DNA of 7,415 bases. Origin: an uncultured Oscillibacter sp. GTDB taxonomy: Bacteria; Bacillota; Clostridia; Oscillospirales; Oscillospiraceae. A program made the translations under genes and the position numbers. The stretch is from NCBI GenBank assembly GCA_946494635.1, contig CAMMCS010000095.1, positions 1 to 7,415 of the forward strand, given 5' to 3'. Positions 1 to 5,734 of this stretch are shown one piece after another (position 1 is the first letter of the stretch; each line of letters begins with the position of its first letter). The notes beneath the pieces are model-generated. The model saw only the letters and a program-made list of their open reading frames with translations, did not search any database and was not told the origin of the DNA.

Positions 1-62
1 GGGGGGGGCTCCCCGCGGGGGCGGGGTCCTGGGGCGCCCGCCTCGGGGGGGGCCGCCCCCCC
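1..62. other. G/C homopolymer-rich, gene-free flank
   Basis: This stretch is made almost only of G and C, with plus-strand G runs of 8, 5, 4, 4 and 8 bases separated by short C-containing spacers. The last G run (45-52) can pair with the C run at 56-62 around a three-base loop, giving a 7-bp all-GC hairpin. There is no T tract on either side, so it is not a standard intrinsic terminator. No reading frame with recognisable protein character was found. The G runs nearly satisfy a G-quadruplex pattern, but one linker is 8 bases and another is 10. It lies downstream of rpoN on the minus strand and may only slow polymerase there. The function is unknown. Confidence 0.5.
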
Positions 63-88
63 AAACCCCCGACAGAGGGATGCAGAGC

Positions 89-116
89 CCCCGGGCACCA
101 GCCCGGGGCCCTTTTT
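89..116 (+). terminator. Rightward intrinsic terminator, converging on rpoN
   Basis: CCCCGGGC (89-96) pairs perfectly with GCCCGGGG (101-108) around the tetraloop ACCA. The right arm is followed by CCC and then TTTTT (112-116). The T tract is present only when read on the plus strand. Read on the minus strand, the hairpin is followed by GGCTCTGC, so it would not be a good terminator for rpoN. It therefore most likely ends a plus-strand transcript whose gene lies to the left of the window and converges on rpoN, whose stop codon is only 24 bases further right. The three C residues between stem and T tract weaken it a little. Confidence 0.6.
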
Positions 117-139
117 ATAACGGAGCGGCTGCGGCCGGG

Positions 140-1471
140 TCACTCCCGGCGCCTGGCTGCGGCGGAGCCCAGGTGAAGCTCCATCCGATACTTTGCCACC
201 GTTCGCCGGGCGATGCGGATTCCCTGCTGTTCCAGCAGCTCCGTCAGCTTTTGGTCGCTGAGGGGGTGACGGCGGTCCTCCTGGCGGATCAGCTCCAGCA
301 GCCGCAGCTTCACCGTCTGCTGTGAGGGGCCCTGCTCCCCCAGGGCCCGGCTGAAGAAGTAGCGGAGGGGATAGGTGCCCTGGCGGCATTGGAGATACTT
401 CTCCCGGGTGGCCCGGGAGATGGTGGAGGGATGAAGGTTCAGCTGCTCCGCCAGGGCAGCCATGGTCATGGGGCAGAGCTCCGTGGACTGGCCGGCGAAA
501 AAGGCGTATTGGGTCTCTAGGATCGACTCGGCGCACAGACGCAGGGTGCTGCCCCGCCGCTCCAGACTGTTCAGCAGCCATTTGGCCTGCTGCATTTTCT
601 CCCGGAGATAGGCCCGGGTCTCCGGATCATCGGATTCCTTCAGCAGCCGGACATAGTACTGGCTGATGGATACCCGGGGGAGATAATAGTCATTGAGGAT
701 CACCTGCAGCTTCCCATCCAGCTCCGCGATGAAAATATCGGGCCGGACATACAGCGTAGGCTCCGGCGGCTGGAAGGAACGGCCGGGACAGGGATCCAGG
801 GCGGCGATGCGCTTTTCCGCCGCACGGACGTCCTCCGGCGTTACCTGGAGTTCACGGGCAATCAGGCCATAGTGCTTTTTCCCCAGGTCCGGCAGGAACC
901 GGCGGACGATCTCCATGTCCAGCGGCCTGGCGTCCGCCTGGCGGGCCAGCTGCAGCAGCAGGCACTCCGAGAGAGAGCGGGCGCCCACGCCGGCCGGCTC
1001 CAGGCTCTGCAGGGTCTCCAGCGCCTGCTGGACCAGTGCCTGGGGGATTTTCAGGTCCGCCACGCCGTCCAGATCCTCCTGGCACAGGCGGCCCTCCTCG
1101 TCCACCAGCTCCGCCAGATACCGGCACAGGGCCAGCAGGGGCTTGGGCAGCCGACGGCGCTCCAGCTGGTCACAGAGGAAGGCGGAGAGGCTCTCTGTCT
1201 CCCGGTCCGCGGCGCCCCGATCCGGCATGGCGCCGTGGCCGTCCTCCGGCAGCCCACCGTTGATCCAGTGGACTTTCTGCCGCAGCGCTTCATAGGCCCT
1301 GTGGAGCTCCGAAAGATCCGTCTGCTCCACCAGAGGATTCTCCTCACTGACCTGATTCAGGTAATCCAGCAGATCCTGGGAGTTCATCTGCAGCAGCTCC
1401 ACAGACTGCAGCAGCTGCGGCGTGAGCTTCAGTTCCTGGCGAAGCTCGGTTCCAAGACGGATCAGGCCCAT
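140..1471 (-). CDS. rpoN: RNA polymerase sigma-54 factor RpoN
   Basis: This is the alternative sigma factor that directs RNA polymerase to -24/-12 promoters and needs an ATP-driven activator to open them. The 443-residue protein has the whole family layout. Residues 1-50 are the Q/L-rich region I (ELKLTPQLLQSVELLQMN) that contacts activators. An acidic, variable linker follows. The core-binding region spans about 95-300. A helix-turn-helix lies near 338-357 (LAEQLNLHPSTISRAT), followed by YPLRYFFS. The RpoN box for the -24 element is at 421-430 and reads ARRTVAKYRM; the usual last residue is Glu, here Met. The start was chosen at 1471 because GGAGG lies 9 bases upstream and region I begins directly after it. 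The open frame extends further upstream, but that part is the activator gene read in another frame. The gene starts 16 bases after the activator stop, so the two are almost surely one operon. Confidence 0.97.
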   Translation of the reverse strand: MGLIRLGTELRQELKLTPQLLQSVELLQMNSQDLLDYLNQVSEENPLVEQTDLSELHRAYEALRQKVHWINGGLPEDGHGAMPDRGAADRETESLSAFLCDQLERRRLPKPLLALCRYLAELVDEEGRLCQEDLDGVADLKIPQALVQQALETLQSLEPAGVGARSLSECLLLQLARQADARPLDMEIVRRFLPDLGKKHYGLIARELQVTPEDVRAAEKRIAALDPCPGRSFQPPEPTLYVRPDIFIAELDGKLQVILNDYYLPRVSISQYYVRLLKESDDPETRAYLREKMQQAKWLLNSLERRGSTLRLCAESILETQYAFFAGQSTELCPMTMAALAEQLNLHPSTISRATREKYLQCRQGTYPLRYFFSRALGEQGPSQQTVKLRLLELIRQEDRRHPLSDQKLTELLEQQGIRIARRTVAKYRMELHLGSAAARRRE

Positions 1472-1487
1472 ACCCCGGCACCTCCTC

Positions 1488-2909
1488 TCATGTCCGGCCT
1501 CCCACATATTTTGCGATTTTCCGGGCCGCCGTGGCCTGGGAGATCCCCAGGTCCTTTGCCACCGCGACGGTAGTGCCGCAGCGCTGATAGGAGTCCCGGA
1601 TGATCTGGGCCTCATAGGCGTCCATCCGCTCCGCCAGGGTGCCGCCCGGCAGCAGCTCCGCCGTCGCCCGGTCTGCCGTGTACTCCAGCGGCAGGGCGGA
1701 GATATCCAGGATGGGGTCCTGGGCTGTGATGACCAGCCGCTCCATCAGGTTTTCCAGCTGGCGGACGTTGCCCGGCCAGTCATATTGCTCCAGAAACGCC
1801 AGAAATCGCGGGCTGCAGGCGAGGGATTTGTTATACTCCCCGCAAAAGCGGGCCAGAAACTGGTGGGCCATGGGGACGATATCCTCTTTTCGCTGCCGCA
1901 GCGGTGGAATATGGATGCGGATGACATTGAGCCGGTAGAAAAGGTCAGACCGGAACAGCCCCCGCTGCACCGCCTCCTCCAGATTGCGGTTGGTGGCCAC
2001 GATCAGCCGGAAGTCCAGTTCAATCTTTCGGGTGCCGGAGAGCCGCTCGATGGTCTTCTCCTGAATCAGCTGCAGGAGCTTGGACTGAATGTGGGCCGGC
2101 AGCTCGCCGATCTCGTCCAGGAACAGCGTGCCGTGGTTGGCCAGCTCGATCTTGCCGATCTTGCCGGAGGAGGACGCGCCGGTGAAGGCGCCCTTCTCAT
2201 AGCCGAAGAGCTCCGACTCGATCAGATTCTCGTGGAGCACGGCGCAGTTGACCTCGATAAAGGGGCCGTCCGCCCGGCTGCTCATCTTGTGGATGGCCTT
2301 GGCAATGGCGCTTTTGCCCACGCCGGTCTCCCCGGTAATGAGGATATTGGCCCGGGTGTTGGCGGTGTTCTGCATCAGCGTCCAAAGCCGCTGCATGGGC
2401 GCGCTCTTGAACAGCAGATTGGTGGAGGTGGCCCGGGTCCGCAGCTCGGCGATCTCCTGGGTGTACTGCTGGAGGGAGTCCTGCATCCGGCGGTAATTCC
2501 GCTGGATGGAGTTGATCTGCTCCATAGATACGGTGTTGAAGCACACCGCATACTTCAGCTCACCGCCCGCGTCAAACAGCGGGATCCCCACGGTCATGAC
2601 ATTTTTATGGGTGTGGTTGATGGTCTGGGTGGTGCTGATTTTCCGCTTCTGCCGGATGACCTCCGCCGTAATGCAGGGGGTGAAGGTGCCGTCCTTCTCC
2701 AGGTCAAAGGCGGATTTGCCCACAATGGAATCGTGGGCGAATCCAAAGTTTTTCTCATAGGTCTCGCTGACCCGCAGGATGATGCCGTTGGCATCGGATA
2801 CCATCATGTCATCAGCCAGGACCAGGTTGTTCTCCGGATTCAGGATTTCCAGAAGGCCCTCCAGGTTGATGCCCTCGCTGTGCAGGCCGTCAAAGGCAGG
2901 AATTGTCAT
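1488..2909 (-). CDS. Sigma-54-dependent transcriptional activator (PAS-AAA+-Fis)
   Basis: This is a bacterial enhancer-binding protein of 473 residues that uses ATP to remodel sigma-54 polymerase. Residues about 15-128 look like a PAS sensor (MVSDANGIILRVSETYEKNFG, then VMTVGIPLFDAGGELKYAV). A probable coiled-coil linker (127-160) follows. The AAA+ domain carries Walker A GETGVGKS (193-200), the sigma-54 contact loop GAFTGA (240-245), Walker B TLFLDE (261-266), arginine-finger candidates R320 and R326, and sensor II WPGNVRQLEN (378-387). A Fis-type helix-turn-helix ends the protein (about 445-468, AKDLGISQATAARKIAKY). There is no receiver domain, so it probably senses a small molecule or redox state through PAS rather than phosphorylation; the signal is unknown. 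The start at 2909 has GGAAGGGG 8 bases upstream. An in-frame ATG at 2969 lacks a ribosome site and lies upstream of the predicted transcription start. It is divergent from the crotonase operon and immediately precedes rpoN. Confidence 0.95.
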   Translation of the reverse strand: MTIPAFDGLHSEGINLEGLLEILNPENNLVLADDMMVSDANGIILRVSETYEKNFGFAHDSIVGKSAFDLEKDGTFTPCITAEVIRQKRKISTTQTINHTHKNVMTVGIPLFDAGGELKYAVCFNTVSMEQINSIQRNYRRMQDSLQQYTQEIAELRTRATSTNLLFKSAPMQRLWTLMQNTANTRANILITGETGVGKSAIAKAIHKMSSRADGPFIEVNCAVLHENLIESELFGYEKGAFTGASSSGKIGKIELANHGTLFLDEIGELPAHIQSKLLQLIQEKTIERLSGTRKIELDFRLIVATNRNLEEAVQRGLFRSDLFYRLNVIRIHIPPLRQRKEDIVPMAHQFLARFCGEYNKSLACSPRFLAFLEQYDWPGNVRQLENLMERLVITAQDPILDISALPLEYTADRATAELLPGGTLAERMDAYEAQIIRDSYQRCGTTVAVAKDLGISQATAARKIAKYVGGRT

Positions 2910-2917
2910 AAGCGGAT

Positions 2918-2925
2918 CCCCTTCC
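2918..2925 (-). promoter_or_regulatory. Ribosome binding site of the activator gene, in a hairpin loop
   Basis: On the minus strand GGAAGGGG lies 8 bases before the ATG at 2909 and decides the start of the activator. The flanking bases GCGGA and TCCGC can pair into a 5-bp stem whose 6-base loop is AGGGGA, so most of the ribosome site would sit in the loop. Whether this short hairpin matters for translation cannot be told from the sequence. Confidence 0.55.
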
Positions 2926-2947
2926 GCGGGCCGTTCCCCGCAGGTTC

Positions 2948-2963
2948 TATTCAAAAGTGAGTA
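2948..2963. promoter_or_regulatory. Dyad 1: degenerate activator-site candidate on the activator promoter
   Basis: The sequence TATTCA-AAAG-TGAGTA matches the TATTCA-N4-TGAATA dyad at 11 of its 12 arm positions; the right arm has G in place of A at one position. Its centre (2955/2956) is exactly 21 bp, two helical turns, from the centre of dyad 2. It covers the predicted -10 hexamer and start point of the minus-strand activator gene. Binding here by the divergently encoded activator would be expected to block its own promoter. That the activator is the binding protein is an inference. Confidence 0.55.
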
Positions 2964-2988
2964 TAGCATATTCAGAAATGAATAAAAA
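2960..2988 (-). promoter_or_regulatory. Predicted vegetative (sigma-A) promoter of the activator-rpoN operon
   Basis: On the minus strand TGCTATACT (2968 to 2960) is an extended -10 element: TG, one base, then TATACT. At a 17-base spacing the -35 position reads TTTTTA (2988 to 2983), a poor match to TTGACA, which is common when an extended -10 is present. Transcription would start near 2953, leaving a leader of about 43 bases before the activator ATG. The promoter is overlapped by dyads 1 and 2, which suggests negative autoregulation. No -24/-12 element was found on this strand. Confidence 0.5.
2969..2984. promoter_or_regulatory. Dyad 2: TATTCA-N4-TGAATA
   Basis: TATTCA-GAAA-TGAATA is a perfect inverted repeat with 6-bp arms and a 4-base centre. 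It falls between the predicted -10 and -35 of the activator promoter. Together with dyad 1 it forms a pair on the same face of the helix, as expected for two dimers of a Fis-type enhancer-binding protein bound side by side. It has the same arms as dyad 4. Confidence 0.65.
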
Positions 2989-3002
2989 GGGATCCGGACG
3001 AT

Positions 3003-3018
3003 TTTTCAATCGTGAAAA
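3003..3018. promoter_or_regulatory. Dyad 3: TTTTCA-N4-TGAAAA, variant site
   Basis: TTTTCA-ATCG-TGAAAA is a perfect inverted repeat with the same TTCA-N4-TGAA core and spacing as dyads 2 and 4; each arm differs from them at one position. Its centre is 34 bp from dyad 2 and 95 bp from dyad 4. It could be a weaker site for the same protein, or a chance dyad in AT-rich DNA. Confidence 0.4.
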
Positions 3019-3097
3019 TCCACGAAATTTTATCTGGGCCGCTGCCGCTTTCCACAAAAAAACCGCCGCCCTCTCAGAAAAGACAGGCCGCAGCATC

Positions 3098-3113
3098 TAT
3101 TCAATTTTGAATA
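3098..3113. promoter_or_regulatory. Dyad 4: perfect TATTCA-N4-TGAATA, probable upstream activating site
   Basis: TATTCA-ATTT-TGAATA is a perfect dyad that can also be read as 7-bp arms around two bases. The preceding bases extend a 9-base match, TCTATTCAA, shared with dyad 1 (3096-3104 and 2946-2954). Its centre lies about 155 bp upstream of the predicted start from the sigma-54 promoter, inside the usual distance range for enhancer sites of sigma-54 activators, with room for DNA looping. It is the best candidate for the enhancer of the crotonase-CoA transferase-abfD operon. Confidence 0.65.
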
Positions 3114-3235
3114 AAGCATGCCGGCAGCACAAAAAGATTCCCAATTAATGGAAGAAATTGGGCCGCGGAGCAGGCGCCTTTGAGGATGTTGTATAAAAAG
3201 GAAGAAGGATTTTGAGCAGAATGTCTCCTCACAAT

Positions 3236-3251
3236 TGGCACGAATATTGCT
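3236..3251 (+). promoter_or_regulatory. Sigma-54 (-24/-12) promoter of the fermentation operon
   Basis: TGGCACGAATATTGCT has the invariant GG (3237-3238) and GC (3249-3250) separated by exactly 10 bases. It matches the classical TGGCACG-N4-TTGCW consensus at every defined position. Transcription should start near 3262, giving a leader of about 47 bases before the crotonase ATG. It faces the plus-strand operon, and the gene for its sigma factor and a matching activator lie on the other side of the same control region. Confidence 0.92.
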
Positions 3252-3308
3252 AATAAAAACAACAGAAGCATCCATCCTGATTATCAACATCATGAGGAGG
3301 GTATTGAA

Positions 3309-4109
3309 ATGTATCAGACCATTCGCTATGAAAAGAAGGATGGCATCGGTATTGCCACCATCAATCGCCCTGAGGCGCTGAACGCATTGAATTCCACGGT
3401 GATCTCCGAGCTGGAGCAGCTGATCGGCGAGGTGGAGAAGGACGCCGAGCTGGGCGCTTTTATCATTACCGGCGAGGGCCGCTCTTTCGTGGCCGGCGCG
3501 GACATCGGCGAGCAGAGCACCATGGATGTGGCTGCGGGCCGCAAGTGGGGCCAGCGGGGCAGCGCGCTGATGCGCCGCATTGAGAAGCTGGAGATCCCCA
3601 CCATCGCTGCGGTGAATGGCTTTGCCCTGGGCGGCGGCTGCGAGCTGGCGATGGCCTGCGACATCATTCTGGCTGCCGGCCCCAATGCCGAGGGTAAGGG
3701 CGGCGCAAAGTTCGGCCAGCCTGAGGTCGGCCTGGGCATCACCCCCGGCTTCTCCGGTACCCAGCGCCTGCCCCGCCGGGTGGGCATCGCGAAAGCCAAG
3801 GAGCTGATCTTCTCCGCCCGCACCATCGGCGCACAGGAGGCCAAGGAAATCGGCCTGGCCAACGCCGTTTATCCCCCTGAGGAGCTGATGGACAAGGCCA
3901 TTGCCATGGCAAAGTCCTTCATGGCCAACGCCCCCATCGCAGTGAAGTACTCCAAGGCCTGCATCGACCGGGGCATGCAGATGGACATTGACGACGGCAT
4001 CGCTCTGGAAAATGAGCTCTTCGCCATGTGCTTCGCCACTGAGGATCAGAAGGAGGGCATGGGCGCCTTCCTGGAGAAGCGCAAGGAAAAGCACTTCAAG
4101 AACAAGTAA
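3309..4109 (+). CDS. crt: Crotonase (3-hydroxybutyryl-CoA dehydratase / enoyl-CoA hydratase)
   Basis: This 266-residue cytoplasmic enzyme of the crotonase superfamily should interconvert crotonyl-CoA and 3-hydroxybutyryl-CoA. The oxyanion-hole segments SFVAGADI (59-66) and GFALGGGCELAMACD (104-118) are intact. Both catalytic glutamates are present, E112 in GGGCEL and E139 in FGQPEVGLG, followed by TPGFSGTQRLPR. The loop between the two glutamates (GPNAEGKGG, about 124-132) is roughly seven residues longer than in the well-studied short-chain hydratases. The start has a strong AGGAGG (3295-3300) 8 bases upstream. It is the first gene after the sigma-54 promoter and is 37 bases from the CoA-transferase gene. 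Next to abfD it would process the crotonyl-CoA made from 4-hydroxybutyryl-CoA. The family is certain; the exact chain length is inferred from context. Confidence 0.92.
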   Translation: MYQTIRYEKKDGIGIATINRPEALNALNSTVISELEQLIGEVEKDAELGAFIITGEGRSFVAGADIGEQSTMDVAAGRKWGQRGSALMRRIEKLEIPTIAAVNGFALGGGCELAMACDIILAAGPNAEGKGGAKFGQPEVGLGITPGFSGTQRLPRRVGIAKAKELIFSARTIGAQEAKEIGLANAVYPPEELMDKAIAMAKSFMANAPIAVKYSKACIDRGMQMDIDDGIALENELFAMCFATEDQKEGMGAFLEKRKEKHFKNK

Positions 4110-4146
4110 TCTTCCGATACATAAAAATTAAAGAGGGATAGAAGAC

Positions 4147-5703
4147 ATGAAGAAAGTTCGTGTACTGACCGCTGAGGAAGCGGCGCTTCTGGTTCAGGAC
4201 GGGGATACCGTCTCCACCGGCGGCTTTGTCAGCTGCGCCTGCCCTGAGGCCCTGACCAAGGCACTGGAAAAGCGCTTTTTGGAAACCGGACATCCCAGAG
4301 ATCTGACGCTGTTTTTCGCTGCCGGCCAGGGCCACCGGGACGGCACCGGCGGCGACCACTTCGGCCACGAGGGCATGTGCAAGCGCGTGGTGGGCGGCCA
4401 CTGGGACCGGGCTGCCAAGCTGGGCGAGCTGGCGCTGGCCAACAAGCTGGAGGCCTATAACCTGCCCCAGGGCGTTATCACCCACATGTACCGCGACATT
4501 GCCGCCCACAACATCGGCACCATCACCCATGTGGGCCTGTACACCTTCGTGGATCCCCGCAACGGCGGCGGCAAGCTCAACGACGTCACCAAGGAGGATC
4601 TGGTCAAGATCGTCAACATCGAGGGCGAGGAGCGGCTGCTCTACAAGCCCATTCCCATCGACGTCTGCCTGGTCCGGGCCAGCTACGCCGACGAGTACGG
4701 CAACTGCACCGTCCACCGGGAGATCGGCCCGCTGGACGTGACCGCCCAGTGCCAGGCCACCAAGAACTCCGGCGGCAAGGTCATCGTCCAGGTGGAGAAG
4801 ATCGTCCAGGGCGGCTCCCTGGATCCCCGCCTGGTGAAGATCCCCGGCATTTATGTGGACGCCATTGTGGTGGGCTCCATTGAGGACAACCTCCAGTGCC
4901 TGGGCATGCCCTATGACGGCGCCCTCAGCGGCGAGTTCCGCATCCCCGTGGACGAGATCCCGTCCATCCCCCTGGACGCCAAGAAGATCATTGCCCGCCG
5001 GGCCGCTATGGAGCTGCCCCAGGACGCCATCGTGAACCTGGGCACCGGCGCGCCTGAGAAGATCGCCAATGTGGCGGCGGAGGAGGGCATCTCCAACAAG
5101 ATGACCCTGACGGTGGAGGCCGGCTCCATCGCCGGCATCCCCTACGGCGGGACCCAGTTCGGCGGCGCTGCAAACTCCATGGCCATTCTGGATCACAACG
5201 TCCAGTTTGACTTCTACCAGGGCGGCGGCCTGGACGTGGCCTTCCTGGGCCTGGCGGAGACGGCGCCCAACGGCGATCTGAACGTGTCCAAGTTCGGCAC
5301 CCGCCTGGCCGGCGCCGGCGGATTCATCGACATCACCCAGAACGCCAAGAAGGTGGTCTACTGCGGCACCTTCACCGCCAAGGGACTGAAGACCGCCTGC
5401 CAGGACGGCAAGCTGGTCATCACCCAGGAGGGCGCCAAAAAGAAGTTCGTCAACCAGGTGGAACACATCACCTTCTCCGGCACCTATGCCAACAAGGTGC
5501 ACCAGCCGGTGCTCTACATCACGGAGCGCGCTGTGTTTGAGCTGCGGCCCGAGGGCGTGACCCTGATCGAGATTGCCCCCGGCATCGACCTGCAGACCCA
5601 GGTGCTGGATCAGATGGAGTTCATGCCGAAGATTGCCGAGGACCTGAAGCTCATGGACGAGCGCATCTTCCGGGATGAGCTGATGGGCCTGGCCAACGAC
5701 TGA
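4147..5703 (+). CDS. Acyl-CoA:acetate CoA-transferase (propionate CoA-transferase type)
   Basis: This 518-residue protein is a fused alpha-beta family I CoA-transferase resembling Clostridium propionicum propionate CoA-transferase. Such enzymes move CoA between acids through a glutamyl-CoA thioester. The N-terminal half has the start VLTAEEAALLVQDGDTVSTGGF, the GHW motif (84-86) and YTFVDPRNGGGK (132-143). The C-terminal half has NLGTGAPE (297-304) and EAGSIAG (324-330), where E324 is the expected catalytic glutamate at the same number as in the C. propionicum enzyme. EIAPGIDLQTQ is near the end. The start at 4147 has AGAGGG about 9 bases upstream, weaker than its neighbours. Placed between crotonase and abfD, it probably charges 4-hydroxybutyrate with CoA from acetyl-CoA or butyryl-CoA. 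Known 4-hydroxybutyrate CoA-transferases (AbfT/Cat2) are a shorter, different type, so the specificity is an inference. Propionate, butyrate or lactate are alternatives. Confidence 0.92.
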   Translation: MKKVRVLTAEEAALLVQDGDTVSTGGFVSCACPEALTKALEKRFLETGHPRDLTLFFAAGQGHRDGTGGDHFGHEGMCKRVVGGHWDRAAKLGELALANKLEAYNLPQGVITHMYRDIAAHNIGTITHVGLYTFVDPRNGGGKLNDVTKEDLVKIVNIEGEERLLYKPIPIDVCLVRASYADEYGNCTVHREIGPLDVTAQCQATKNSGGKVIVQVEKIVQGGSLDPRLVKIPGIYVDAIVVGSIEDNLQCLGMPYDGALSGEFRIPVDEIPSIPLDAKKIIARRAAMELPQDAIVNLGTGAPEKIANVAAEEGISNKMTLTVEAGSIAGIPYGGTQFGGAANSMAILDHNVQFDFYQGGGLDVAFLGLAETAPNGDLNVSKFGTRLAGAGGFIDITQNAKKVVYCGTFTAKGLKTACQDGKLVITQEGAKKKFVNQVEHITFSGTYANKVHQPVLYITERAVFELRPEGVTLIEIAPGIDLQTQVLDQMEFMPKIAEDLKLMDERIFRDELMGLAND

Positions 5704-5719
5704 AGCCCTGACCATTTTG

Positions 5720-5725
5720 AGGAGG
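5720..5725 (+). promoter_or_regulatory. Ribosome binding site deciding the abfD start
   Basis: A perfect AGGAGG lies 9 bases before the ATG at 5735 and fixes it as the abfD start. An in-frame TTG at 5717 overlaps this site and has no ribosome site of its own. Confidence 0.85.
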
Positions 5726-5734
5726 AAAAAAGAT

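Noticed and set aside
1472..1615. 48-codon upstream extension of rpoN
   Set aside because: These residues are the end of the activator gene read in another frame. RpoN region I begins right after the ATG at 1471, which has its own GGAGG.
1422..2960. Plus-strand open frame of 512 codons opposite the activator gene
   Set aside because: The minus strand carries Walker A, GAFTGA, Walker B and Fis motifs in order. The plus frame has no recognisable family and has mirror composition.
2910..2969. 20-codon upstream extension of the activator from the ATG at 2969
   Set aside because: That ATG has no ribosome site and lies upstream of the predicted transcription start. The ATG at 2909 has GGAAGGGG at good spacing.
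3187..3199. TATAAA in GTTGTATAAAAAG upstream of the crotonase as a second, sigma-A promoter
   Set aside because: No -35 element is found at 16-18 bases upstream, and the consensus sigma-54 promoter lies closer to the gene.
3030..4094. Minus-strand open frame of 354 codons across the crotonase gene and the control region
   Set aside because: It crosses the sigma-54 promoter and mirrors the crotonase; there is no independent support.
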